Shown: piece by piece, positions 34,739 through 45,100 of the stretch | How the letters are laid out: every line of letters starts with the position of its first letter | Numbering within the stretch: position 1 is the stretch's first letter | Origin: Sanghuangporus weigelae | Lineage: Eukaryota > Basidiomycota > Agaricomycetes > Hymenochaetales > Hymenochaetaceae | NCBI GenBank assembly: GCA_033182465.1 | Contig: CP137327.1 | Coordinates: 1,240,001-1,304,000, forward strand | Direction: 5' to 3' | Length of the DNA stretch: 64,000 bases | The notes under the pieces: model-generated | The model's input: the letters and a program-made list of their open reading frames with translations, nothing else | The model's database searches: none | Told to the model about the DNA's origin: nothing | Translations under genes and position numbers: made by a program

Positions 34739-37299
34739 TCAAAGAGACGCTTTGCCCTGCGGCTCGAATGGCAAGAGCAGCGCAACAAACCCAGCAAGGA
34801 TGATCAATCCGCCCGAAATATAAACCGGAACGGACGTCGTCAAGTCTGCGTATAGGGCGATAATTGGCGCCTGTTCACGGTAGTCAAAATCGCATCATCA
34901 GTATTCTGAAACTCCGAACGGAGAGAAAAGAAAATGAGATGGACTGAAAGGAGTACATACTATGACGCTGAAAACCCGAGCGGCAATAGCTACGAGACCA
35001 TTACCCGTTCCTCTATCCTTCGCCGGAAAGATCTCGGGTGAGACGGCGTATAAGACGCCATACATTATCTGCGTAAACCAGGTACCGAATAGGCGTATAA
35101 ATCGGGGAATCATTCTTTATTTAAGCAAAAGGCGAGGTGCAAGAGACAAAATAGGGAACTCACGTTACTAAAGAACGTATATCCACAGTTCCAGCCTAAA
35201 AGCGCATCTGACGTGCGAGCCGTCGTCGTTGCGAATAGGAAGACGGCCGTTGCAGCTAGTGTTCCAAACACACACACGGACACATACGTAAGACAAAGAA
35301 GTACACATTGAGGCGAGGAAGGCGCACCACAGGAAATCATCAGAGTCCCTCTTCTACCAATGACGGGTAAGTCAACGGCCCATCCGGCGAGGAACGCACC
35401 CGGAATACCGACTGCGGCTAGTATAACCGTCTATTATGACATTAGAAATGTGTTTTGCATAAGGAATGCGGTTTCCTAACATACGTTTCTATAAGTAATC
35501 GTAAGGGACGCATCACCGAATGTAGCTCCCTTCGACGCCAGACTATATTTATTTTCAATACCGAGATGTCATAAGTTCCAGATCCTTGAGAAAGTTTACA
35601 GAAGTCCCGAGACTCACAGGTAGGGCAAGAAGCTGTTGTACCTGGAGACGAAGAGGGTTCAGCGTCTCGTCACCGAACGGAATGACGTAGCAACTTACAA
35701 GGTTGAGGCGAGACTAATAATACCTGTGTGACAGAGCATAATTTCAGCTGAATAAATAAAGAATATGGAGATCCTATTCTTACCCCACAAGAAGATGAGC
35801 AAACTCGTCGACCAAGCGACTTTCCTCGTAGCGAACAGGCCTTTCACATGGATCCACATCTCCTTGACGCTCCTCTTCGCAACGCCACTCAATCCCGCTT
35901 TATGATCTTCGTTTACACTGACGATCAGCGGAGACCCGCCAGAACTAGCGACAGCGCTAGCACCAGCACGCTTCAGTTGCTCGGCAGTAAGACTACACGT
36001 CGTGCCATTAATACGCGCAACAGCATGCAACACCGCAACGGCTTTCTCATCTTCTCCACGCGCAATCAGGTAGCGAGGGCTTTCGTACAGGCGGAAGACT
36101 AGTGCGCGGAGGCACCACAAAGCGAGCATTAGCCCTCCGATAGTGAAGAGCAAGTAACGCCAGCCGCGGTTCGCCGATTCGGGACAGCCGTCCTCGGCGG
36201 CAGCGGCTGTGACGGAGCAGGAGAAGTTCGCGATGAGAGGCCATGCAATGAGTGCTGCGATGAGATATCCGATACACCACCAGATCGATAGAACTGTCAG
36301 TAGATACTGGTGGCTTGCCGGTATGAATTCTGTATTAAATTCAGTCAATTACCTATATAAGATAGGATGGAGAACGAATGCACTTACCGAGAAAAACAGC
36401 TGAATCGACCGGCATGTTTCCTCCCACGCCTACTCCGATCACGGCAAACAGGGAGGCAAGGGTGATGAAGTTGTGAGATCCGCCGGCGCCTAGCCCGAAT
36501 ACTCCGGAAAGGAACAAAGTGATATTGAACGACCATCTTGATCAAAGGCAGCAATTAAAAAATCTTTCTTTTCTGGCTTCGTACTTATTCAATGTATGCG
36601 CTTACCTTCTTCCGATAATATCGCAGCCGAGGCCCCAGAACGCTGCTCCGACGAACTGGCCGACATTGAAGGCCAGCGAGAGGAAGGGAGGCTTGAACTG
36701 AAGCTCGTTCACGACAGGCGAAAGTATCAATCCGGCGATTTGCTAATGAGTATTGAATAAGTGTCGATTTTCCCAAGTGGAGACAAATCAGACGGACCGG
36801 CCAGACGCTATCACTGGAGAGAGAAAAAGTTGCTTCATAAGCTTCCGGACCTTTTAAATGAAGATATGACGAAATGAACTTACGCGAACCATCCAAAGCC
36901 GGCTGCAATGAACAGACCCCACTGCAAACAAAAAATAAAGATAAAAATGATACTTAATATTTATGCCGTGTCTCTATGCACCTGATACTTCCCCATGCCT
37001 ATCTCCATGAAGGCCTCGTTGATAAGGTGAGATTTAGCATGGTAGACAGGGTCGATATCTGAGCGACGATACAAGTCGAACTTGAACTCGTCGCTCAGCG
37101 AGTCAAAGGAACCGTCGACGCTCTTGCTATCGGCGACAGCGCCGGCAGAAGCATCGACAATTCCACCTTGCTGACGACGACCAGCAACGTCATTGCTATC
37201 ATCCAATCCACCAATGTTCTTCTGGATTAGCTTGTTGGTGTTTGCATCGTCGTCGTCGCCGTTCGCAGAGATAGTCAAAGTATTCGTCGAGGAAGCCAT
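34739..37299 (-). CDS. major facilitator superfamily transporter (SV2/sugar-transporter-like)
   Basis: About eleven exons on minus. The N-terminal tail is cytosolic, acidic and Ser-rich (start MASSTNTLTISANGDDDD at 37299; the frame continues upstream but has no ATG). It is followed by IGMGKYQ-WGLFIAAGFGWF (TM1), SDSVWPV, then LAFNVGQFVGAAFWGLGCDI-IGRR (TM2 and the MFS loop 2-3 motif). Next come GVGGNMPVDSAVF, WWCIGYLIAALIAWP, RYLLFTIGGLMLALWCLRAL, and ESPRYLIARG, the PESPRYL-type motif after TM6. C-terminal exons give LYNSFLPYL, GAFLAGWAVDLPVIGRRGTL (the repeated loop motif), TQIMYGVLYAVSPEIFPAKDRGTG and a last helix ending PFEPQGKASL at 34739. It is a 12-helix proton-coupled or facilitative carrier. 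The SV2/SVOP-like pattern is clear; the substrate is not predictable. Confidence 0.9.
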
Positions 37300-37580
37300 T
37301 GCACTACTACTTCTACTTCTACTACAGTTCGATGACCGTGAAGGACAGCACGACACGAGTACCGAACGTCGCGAGCGAGAGGTGCGGATGGCACTTGAAG
37401 CCTAGGTCAAATAGGACGTGGACGTCTTGAATGGAAGGCTAGGGAAGGGAAGGCCGATATCAGACGGCGTGAATATATATAATTTGTGTCCAATCATTTC
37501 TCACATGATTTCATCCGAATATGCTCAAAATCAGAATATATTTACAATATCATTGGCTATCAAAGTCACTATCGTACAAA

Positions 37581-38463
37581 TCAACCCTTCTGACCACCTG
37601 CAGCCTCTCGCTCTCTCCTCAGTCGTCGTCGCTTCACATCCCAGTTGAACACTCGCGCCATGTTCACTTCCATGATCGTCGTCTGTTCCTTCAGATATTC
37701 CAGATCGGTCGTATAGTTCGCCAAATTCTCCTCTGCGACTTTTAGTTTTGATTGTAGTAGCTCGATAGCTTCGGGGATTTTGTAGGATAGCATGACATCC
37801 GCCTGATGGAATTCAATCGTTGGTTCGTATAAACTCAGAGTAAATGAAGACAAGACGTACTCCGAGCCACAAGTACACCGTATCTGAATCTTCAAGCTCT
37901 GCCTCCGCATAAAGGGTATCATTCAGTTCAAACGTGGTTCGTATCGGCTTCTTTGAGACCGATGAGCTATCATCTTCATCCGAGTCCAGATCGTCGTCGT
38001 CGTCGTCGTCGGCTTTTGTCCTCTTTCCTTCCTGTATGCACCGATCTACCGTTCAGTACACGAACATTAAGCATTGGAAGAAGACGCACTCTTTGCTCTC
38101 TTAGGAACTCCACCATAGTCAGAGTCTTTCTGATATCAGGAATCTTCGCTTCAACGGCTGCTTTTCTCTGTGCTAAGTTGGCCTCCATGTATCGGTACTT
38201 CCTTGTAGCATGAAACACCATTGACATAATTCGTTACGACAGATGAAATGAAGACATACGCGAGTGCCTCTTGGAATCGAGCCAACACCGGTTCTACTTC
38301 AGCATCCGGCCCTCCGACGTGCGCCTCAACATCTGCCTAGACATTGTCAGTCAGACTTAAGCCCGGACACGAATGAGAGAGGAAAACATCTCACGATGAA
38401 CGGTGCGTGTGGTATCCCCCGTGGGTTCTTCTCGGACTTGGACACTGTCCCCTTTTCCGACAT
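37581..38463 (-). CDS. PAC10: prefoldin subunit 3 (VBP1/Pac10 homologue)
   Basis: Five exons (38463-38395, 38336-38260, 38201-38090, 38031-37861, 37802-37581) give 216 residues with consistent phases; human VBP1 has 197. Prefoldin alpha-type features are two long coiled-coil helices around a beta hairpin. The first helix contains FQEALAKYRYMEANLAQRK and LTMVEFLREQR. The hairpin has FELNDTLYAEAELED and VYLWLGADVMLSY. The second helix has IPEAIELLQSKLKVAEENLA and ends IMEVNMARVFNWDVKRRR, the typical subunit-3 ending. An acidic Asp-rich insert (seven D) follows the first helix. It is part of the cytosolic hexamer that passes unfolded actin and tubulin to the chaperonin CCT. It is divergent from MRD1 across 251 bases. 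Confidence 0.93.
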
Positions 38464-38714
38464 TTCGTATTTGGGAGAACCTGACTGTCGGGAGGGGTGG
38501 TGAAGGTCGTCCGTCAACGTTTTGGTTCCAGCAATTTCTTACTACAGCACATACCTCATTTGGGAGTTGAACGATCGGCGTTTCCCGAAACGACAATAAA
38601 AACTTCAATTTTTTCACTCTTCTTGGTGCTTCAAGGTAAGTCTCAGCGTGTCTTCATGTTGACCATCCTTTCCCCTCACACTCGCGCTCACACTTATCTT
38701 CATCGTCCTCAGAG
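38464..38714. promoter_or_regulatory. short divergent promoter between prefoldin 3 and MRD1
   Basis: Only 251 bases separate the two start codons, so the genes share one promoter region. Both are growth-linked housekeeping genes. The region is pyrimidine-rich on the MRD1 side (38660-38710). No specific factor site is recognised. Confidence 0.6.
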
Positions 38715-41497
38715 ATGTCCCGCCTCATAATCAAGAACCTCCCCTCATACGTAACACCGGAACGTCTCAAGGAACATTTCCTTCAAAAAGATGGACCAGG
38801 AGGAACGCTAACTGACGTCAAAGTCGCTCAAAAACCTGATGGTACTTCTCGGAGATTTGGTTTCGTTGGGTTCAAGACAGATGACGAGGCGCAGAAAGCG
38901 CAGAAGTGGTTTGATAGGACTTTTATTGGACTGACGAGGATTAACGTGCGGGTTGTTGAGGTGCGTTCTTTTTCTTCACCCGGTCCGAAATGAGTCGTTG
39001 AAAAAAATGTGCATAGAAAGGAGCTAAGGATGCGCCTAAACCACGTCCTAATAAGAAGCCTCGCCTGGACTCTGCACCTGCGGATAAACAACCCAAGTCG
39101 GAGTCCGACAAGAAGTCTAAAAATAAAAAGAGGATCGAGGAACCTACTGCGTCAACACCTGCTGCGAAGAAGAGTAAGAAAGAAGCTGAATTTGAGGAAT
39201 TCATGCAAGTCATGCAGCGGCGGACGAAGAAAGAGCGGACATGGGCTAATGAGGATGGACCTGTTGCTGGGCCGTCGTCTCAGCGTCTTGACGATCCACC
39301 AAGATCGGCAACGAAGGCTGAAAAGGATGAAAACGCTGATGAAGGTGATGAGAAGAACGATGTGACAGAGGAGGTAGACGATCTGGAGTGGATGCGACGG
39401 CGGATGAAGAAAGATCTTGACATTGATTCGGAGGAGCGGGTCTTCATTCAAGACGAAGAAGATCATGTACCACGGAATGACGCTTCAAGTCGGAAGGTAT
39501 GATTTGACAGTCTAATAATATAATTGCCGGTTTATTTGCGTTATATAGCCCGAATCACCACTCTCACCTCGAGAAGAAAACGTTGAAGCAGAACCGTCTC
39601 CCGCGGATACCATTTTACAATCAGGTCGACTTTTTCTACGTAACTTATCGTATACCTGCACGCAGTCCGACTTGGAAGAACATTTCTCCCGCTTTGGTGA
39701 ACTCTCTCAGGTTAGTTAGACAGTTTTTCATTTCGATATGTATTATATTTGGTGGATGGAATGACGGGCCCGTACATGATGACAAACTGTCATAGGGACA
39801 TCAGAATCCGGAGGTAAAGCCTCTCGGAAACTGTTGATCACTCGGGAACTAGATAGTAACTGACCTTGAGGCCCCGTTTCTTTCTATTCATCTTCAATCT
39901 TCCTGAATAGATTCATTGACATGACACGCTTCCTCTATTTCAGGTTCATATACCACTTGATCCCGTCTCGAAATCACCAAAAGGGATCGCCTTCGTCAAG
40001 TTCAAAGGCCCCTCATGTGCAGTCCGAGCATACGAAGAGCTCGATAAGACGTCCTTCCAAGGCCGACTACTTCACATCCTTCCTGCCGCAGAGCAGAAAG
40101 GGACAGGTGTAAAGGAAGTCGAAGAAGTTCCTGGCAAACAAAGCGTGAAGAAGGAAAAGGAGAAGAAACGGAAACAGACCGCGACACGGGAGTTTAACTG
40201 GAGCATGCTATACATGAACGCTGACGCCGTGGCGTCTTCAATAGCCGATCGCATGAACATCTCCAAGGCGGATATACTCAATCCTGATGCTGACGCAGAA
40301 GACAAGACGTCTGCAGCTGTCAAGCTCGCTCTGGCAGAAACGCATATCATCCAAGAGACGAAAGCCTTCTTGGAGGCGGAGGGGATAGACCTCTCAGCGT
40401 TTTCGACGCTTGACTCGTCGGATCAGACTGTCCGTGCACGACGTTCGGATACGTGTCTTCTTGTTAAGAATATCCCGTATGGGACTACAGTGGAGCAGAT
40501 TCGCTCGTTGTTCGAGCCGCATGGGGAGTTGAGTCGAGTAGTGGTACCTCCGGCTGGGACGCTTGCTGTGGTGGAGTTTGTTCATCCTGATGAAGCTGCG
40601 AGGGGCTTCAAGGCGGTTGCGTATCGACGATTAGGGAGTTCGATAATCTACCTCGAGAAAGCGCCGATGGGTATCTTCAGCAGCAAAGCGCCACCCGAAA
40701 AAAGACCCGCCCCTCCGATCGCCAAACCCATCCCACCGGCCGAACAGGATATTGAGATGAAAGATGGAGAAGTACAAGGAGAAGAAGAGAGCGAAGCAGC
40801 ACCCGGCTCCACTCTCTTCGTCAAGAACCTCGCCTTCGCGACAACCCCGGAGCGCCTCACATCTGTCGTAAAACATCTGCCAGGGTTCGCCTTTGCCCGC
40901 ATCCAAACAAAACCTGATCCGAAGAAACCTGTCATACCAGGTCAACCGCCTCCGCGGCTCAGCATGGGCTTCGGCTTCGTCGGATTCAAATCCCCCGATG
41001 CAGCTAAATCTGCTTTACGCAGTATGCAAGGGCTAATCCTCGACGGGCATGCACTGAGTGTCAAGTTCGCTGGGCGCGGGACGGAGGAAGACCACGCAGC
41101 AGAGGACAGCAGCATCAAAGGAAAAGGAAAGGCGAAGACGACGAAGATGGTAGTCAAGAACGTCCCCTTCGAGGCTACCAAGAAAGACTTACGCTCCCTC
41201 TTCGGCGCTCACGGACAACTCAAAAGTGTACGCTTACCGAAGAAATTCGATTCGCGTGCGCGTGGGTTTGCGTTCCTAGACTTTGCGACGAGGCACGAGG
41301 CGGAGAACGCGTATGCTGCGCTGCGACATACGCATTTGCTCGGTCGACATCTGGTCCTTGAGTGGGCGCAGGATGGGGCACAGGACGTTGATGCGCTAAG
41401 ACAGAAAGCAGGTGCAGGGTATGGTGACGGTGCGGAGTTGCCAGGCAGGAAGAGGAAGTTGAATTTTGGAGAGAACGAGGAGGTGGAGGAAGAATGA
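38715..41497 (+). CDS. MRD1: Mrd1, multiple RNA-recognition-motif protein of the small ribosomal subunit processome
   Basis: Exons 38715-38960, 39017-39496, 39549-39710 and 39944-41497 give 813 residues (yeast Mrd1 has 887). Five RRMs are visible. RRM1 (1-80) starts RLIIKNLPSYVTPERLKEHF with RRFGFVGF. RRM2 (about 268-345) has LFLRNLSYTCTQSDLEEHFS and GIAFVKF. RRM3 (about 465-540) has CLLVKNIPYGTTVEQIRSLF. RRM4 (about 586-675) has LFVKNLAFATTPERL and GFGFVGF. RRM5 (about 699-775) has MVVKNVPFEATKKDLRSLFG and GFAFLDF. The linker after RRM2 contains FNWSMLYMNADAVASSIADR, a conserved Mrd1/RBM19 segment. Mrd1 binds 35S pre-rRNA in the nucleolus and is needed for cleavages that give 18S rRNA. RRM3 is the most divergent repeat, with weak RNP1. 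All intron phases are 0. Confidence 0.95.
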
Positions 41498-41726
41498 TGG
41501 CTTTCTGGTGGCGATTTTGTCTTCACCTTCATTTCAGTACGACTGTGGATGTCCAACTCTACATGTAATCTATTGGTAGCGGGAGGAGTGATGGTGAAAA
41601 GGTTCTCCGGAATGGCAGTTAGGTGAGAAATATATTAAATTAGGAAATAAAAATACGTCACGTGCTGTGTCATAAGCTCAGGGTTTGGGTTGGTCCCATC
41701 AATTTTGTTACTGCGTTTGATCCACG

Positions 41727-43436
41727 ATGCGCGACGATCCATCCAGAAGAACCTACCAATCACGCAGATTACGCACGAGTCTTCGATTCAGCACGTATTC
41801 GGATGCTAAGCTCGCAGGACTCTTCCTCGACAACGACTTCCCCGTCGTCCTATTCAAGAAAGTTTTTGATGTCATTCTCGACCCAGACTTCAAGCCAGAG
41901 GATGTGACATTCGAGGATGTATGGGACATGTTTATTTACATTTCCGGACGTCGAAAGAAAGACGCATCAAAGCGCGAATTAGTCCCTGCCGTAACGGTCT
42001 CTGATGAGGAAGACAAGAACGTTGAAAATACCCCAATTCGCACGAATCCCGGTGTTATTCCACCTCTTGTTCTCGATTTGGTCGCCGATAGGCTCATTAA
42101 GGATAGGATGCCCCTGGGTGTAGCCGCTTCGGACCCTTGGTGGGCAAGTGCTTTCCAAAGCAATATCGAGCCCTTTTATAGTATGAGCCTCGTTCATCGA
42201 TCGTGGACAACTATCGCACAAAGGGGTCTGCGCCAACGAGTCGTTATTCCATATCAGCACATCAACAGATTTCTTCTCAGTCCGTTCTGCGGACCTTGGA
42301 TCACCGAAATGATCATTTACTGGTCAGTCGAGAATGGTAGTATTGGCGTTACGAAGGGCGATATCTGGCTATTGGAGGCGCTACTTGACCGGACACCTAA
42401 TCTCCGCTCCCTCTCATTCAACACATCTCTGGTCTGGTTGAAGGATTTTCCGCAACCATCCTTCGATGTCGGTATTTGTTTGGAGATCATATCGGATTTA
42501 CTGCCGGATCTTGAGAATCTGTGGCTTAAGCATATGCCAGCACCTGTGTCATCAACTGAAGACTGTCTCGATACATGCGTCGAAGTACGAAGCTTGTGTC
42601 GGCAGTTAACAAAGCTGCGCTCGCTAAGGTTCCTTTCGGTATCCTCCTGGGGAAGTGCGGCGGATGGAGGAGAGTCGTCCCAAGAACAACCTGATCTGGA
42701 TTGGAGTGAACAGCCGTCTTCACACTTGAAGGCAATCGAGCTCAGTCATTGCGAAGGCTTACAGAGTGCGGACCTGAAATGGCTTTTAAAACCACGAAAC
42801 GAATTCCAGATTGAATCTTTGTCCCTAACTACCCGAGTTGACTATCAGAAGGAAGTATCGCATTCAGCACTACGGGAAGCCTTGTTGGACTCTGCACATG
42901 AAGTACAGGCGTTACGCTTATGCATCGTCGGTGTTTCCGGACAGAACGCGCAACGGAGTGAAGTGGGGCCCTTCACCCCATTTTATGCAGATTCTCTTCT
43001 GAGCTGTAGCAAGCTTCTCCGACTAGACATAATCGTCGTTGACGACGCTGCATTCGATTGGAACTCGATCCTCCTCCCTCCCTCCATAGAACACCTAGCA
43101 ATCCATCTTCAAGACGATATTCTTCGGAAGTGTCTCCTTCCACCCCTTGCATCCCAGACTCCAACATCCTTCCTTCAAGAGATCACAAGGATCTTGTCCA
43201 CTCTTCCTCGCCTCCATACTCTTCTTATCAGTGGCTCCCAGGACCTGACCGCAGAGACCGTTAGATACTTGGATCTAGACGACTTCCTCAACCACATAAA
43301 TCCAGACGTCATGCCTTCTCAGAACAGTGTCGCAGAAGGTCTTTCTGCTGTCTGCGGAGAGCGTGGTGTCCGGCTGGTTCTCGCCAGTCATGCTGCTCCT
43401 TACTATCGTTGGGATGTCTTGCGAGAGCCAGGGTGA
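41727..43436 (+). CDS. F-box-like/LRR protein, intact member of the local family
   Basis: A single exon of 569 residues. The N-terminal 100 residues are poorly conserved and carry FEDVWDMFIYISGRRKK. The F-box-like part is at about residues 108-170: IPPLVLDLVADRLI, then SLVHRSWTTIAQRGLRQRVVI, the basidiomycete CSLVCRSWR..A...L pattern. The remainder has irregular leucine-rich segments (LEALLDRTPNLRSLSF, LEIISDLLPDLENLWLKH, LTKLRSLRFLSV). It should bind Skp1 and present a target to SCF; the target is unknown. It is the source family for three relics in the window, at 0.9-2.0, 43.9-44.75 and 49.35-50.0 kb. The last of these is a close copy of its N-terminal half. It lies in the same orientation as MRD1, 229 bases downstream. 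Confidence 0.8.
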   Translation: MRDDPSRRTYQSRRLRTSLRFSTYSDAKLAGLFLDNDFPVVLFKKVFDVILDPDFKPEDVTFEDVWDMFIYISGRRKKDASKRELVPAVTVSDEEDKNVENTPIRTNPGVIPPLVLDLVADRLIKDRMPLGVAASDPWWASAFQSNIEPFYSMSLVHRSWTTIAQRGLRQRVVIPYQHINRFLLSPFCGPWITEMIIYWSVENGSIGVTKGDIWLLEALLDRTPNLRSLSFNTSLVWLKDFPQPSFDVGICLEIISDLLPDLENLWLKHMPAPVSSTEDCLDTCVEVRSLCRQLTKLRSLRFLSVSSWGSAADGGESSQEQPDLDWSEQPSSHLKAIELSHCEGLQSADLKWLLKPRNEFQIESLSLTTRVDYQKEVSHSALREALLDSAHEVQALRLCIVGVSGQNAQRSEVGPFTPFYADSLLSCSKLLRLDIIVVDDAAFDWNSILLPPSIEHLAIHLQDDILRKCLLPPLASQTPTSFLQEITRILSTLPRLHTLLISGSQDLTAETVRYLDLDDFLNHINPDVMPSQNSVAEGLSAVCGERGVRLVLASHAAPYYRWDVLREPG

Positions 43437-43899
43437 TTCGGGATAATCGTGAGTACTCCTGCCCCTCGATACTGATAGATTGTTGATTGATGCGGCAGAG
43501 GCTTCTTCGTCCTCCCGGATCTGAAGCCCCACTTCGGTACGTTACTTATAAGGAGAGCAGTCTTATCGCGCACCAATTGTCGAAGTTGTCCAGCCGATGC
43601 GAACTATTTCCCTCGCTACTGCGATCGATGAACGTACGTGTTTTTTTGGATGAATCTTCAATACATGATGACGAATTACTTCGACTTCCAGTATCTCATC
43701 TATCATTCACGCATAAATGAAAGTGGCTAGGAAATGTCAACTCACGCTGTATGTACGTACTCGGTATCGTCTCAGCTACGCTCCGGATCACGAATAATGG
43801 GCTTTGTTGTCGACTAAATGGCGTCTCTTGTCCATCGTTGCGTTGGGAAGCCTTTGTGTAGTATGATAGGCTCACAGAAATGTCATGACAGGCGAAGTT

Positions 43900-44750
43900 T
43901 GAGACATTTCGATCCTGACTCGATCAGTCTATCGACCAATGAATATCACTATCGTTTTGATACGGGCTGCAGCGAGTTACTACACTGCTTATGCCACCGC
44001 ATCTCTAGGATGCGCTCATTTACCTCTCCTTGAAAGATAGGAGTATTGTAGAACAAGTGCTGGATAATGGTTACACTCCTTTCAGTCTGAAGACGATCGA
44101 GTCCTATACTTCGCACTAGCCTGCTGATAAAGGTCTGTCAAAGTTGTTCAACTCTCGAGGAGGATACGAACTACGATGTCTCTCCATTGCAACCTCGTCA
44201 TGAATTGCGACTCAACTTTTCGCCACGGACTACATATTCAAGGCTGCCCTCGCGAGTATCACAGAACCAGCCTCCTCCTTCTGGATGATGATGGACTGTC
44301 AGATGACGAAGATGACTGGGCAGTAGATCGCTGTACACATATCTTTGCAAACTGTTTCAGCCTTGCTTGTCTTGAACTATTTACTCTGGGACTGAGCGAG
44401 TTTGGTCTTGGTCAAGCAAATTTCTGTTGTCTCAGGAGCACACCTCTCAGTCCATCTCTACAATTCAGTTCTTCACGATTATCTATCCCTAGCATTGCAT
44501 CCGCCATCGTTGTTTTTTTTCAGTTCATGGCAGTACACTTGCGTTCTCCCCTCCATCTCAGGACGGTGACGCTTATCAGGCTGGTCGAAATATCAGACGA
44601 TTTATTCCCGCTTAATGACGTGGATTCCATCAACGTTTGGTCAAGCCGATATGGAAAGTGACATTCTGAAGGAGTTGGTCTCACTTCGCACAGAACGAAA
44701 TGTGTAACTCGTATGTCAAAGTAACGGAGATGGCACACCAGATGCGAGAA
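43900..44750 (+). pseudogene. F-box/LRR gene relic, convergent with the TPR/CHAT gene
   Basis: A decayed family copy. 44176-44661 encodes CTHIFANCFSLACLELF, the counterpart of the relic at the left edge, then falls out of frame. The DNA matches the left relic through its LRR part and 3' flank, in inverted orientation (compare ttcgttctgtgcaaagtgag near 980 with its reverse complement near 44680). The 3' end lies about 350 bases from the CHAT stop codon, like the spacing at the left edge. The start is not defined; 43490-43740 may also belong to it. Confidence 0.7.
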
Positions 44751-45100
44751 CCTGTAGCATCATATTGTATCGGACTGGCGGAGCACTAGTACTGGATTAT
44801 TCCATCGATAGAGATCCTGAAATGCTCTATTATCCCTTTTTTTGCCCTTTGTTTCCGATACAAATTGAACTTGCGATGCCACATTGCCACTATAACATAC
44901 AACATAGCTTCAATTACACGGTAGCGTAAGTAGGTATTGGTATTGGTACCGATAGCTGAAAATCAAATATATCGAGTCCAAGTATCACAGAAAATGCAGT
45001 CAAGAACTCATATCTTGTTCAGTCATCACATCTTCCGCATTTAGCGCTGCTAACCTAAATACATATTGTGTGGGTATTTGAAGTTGTTATCATAGACAAG

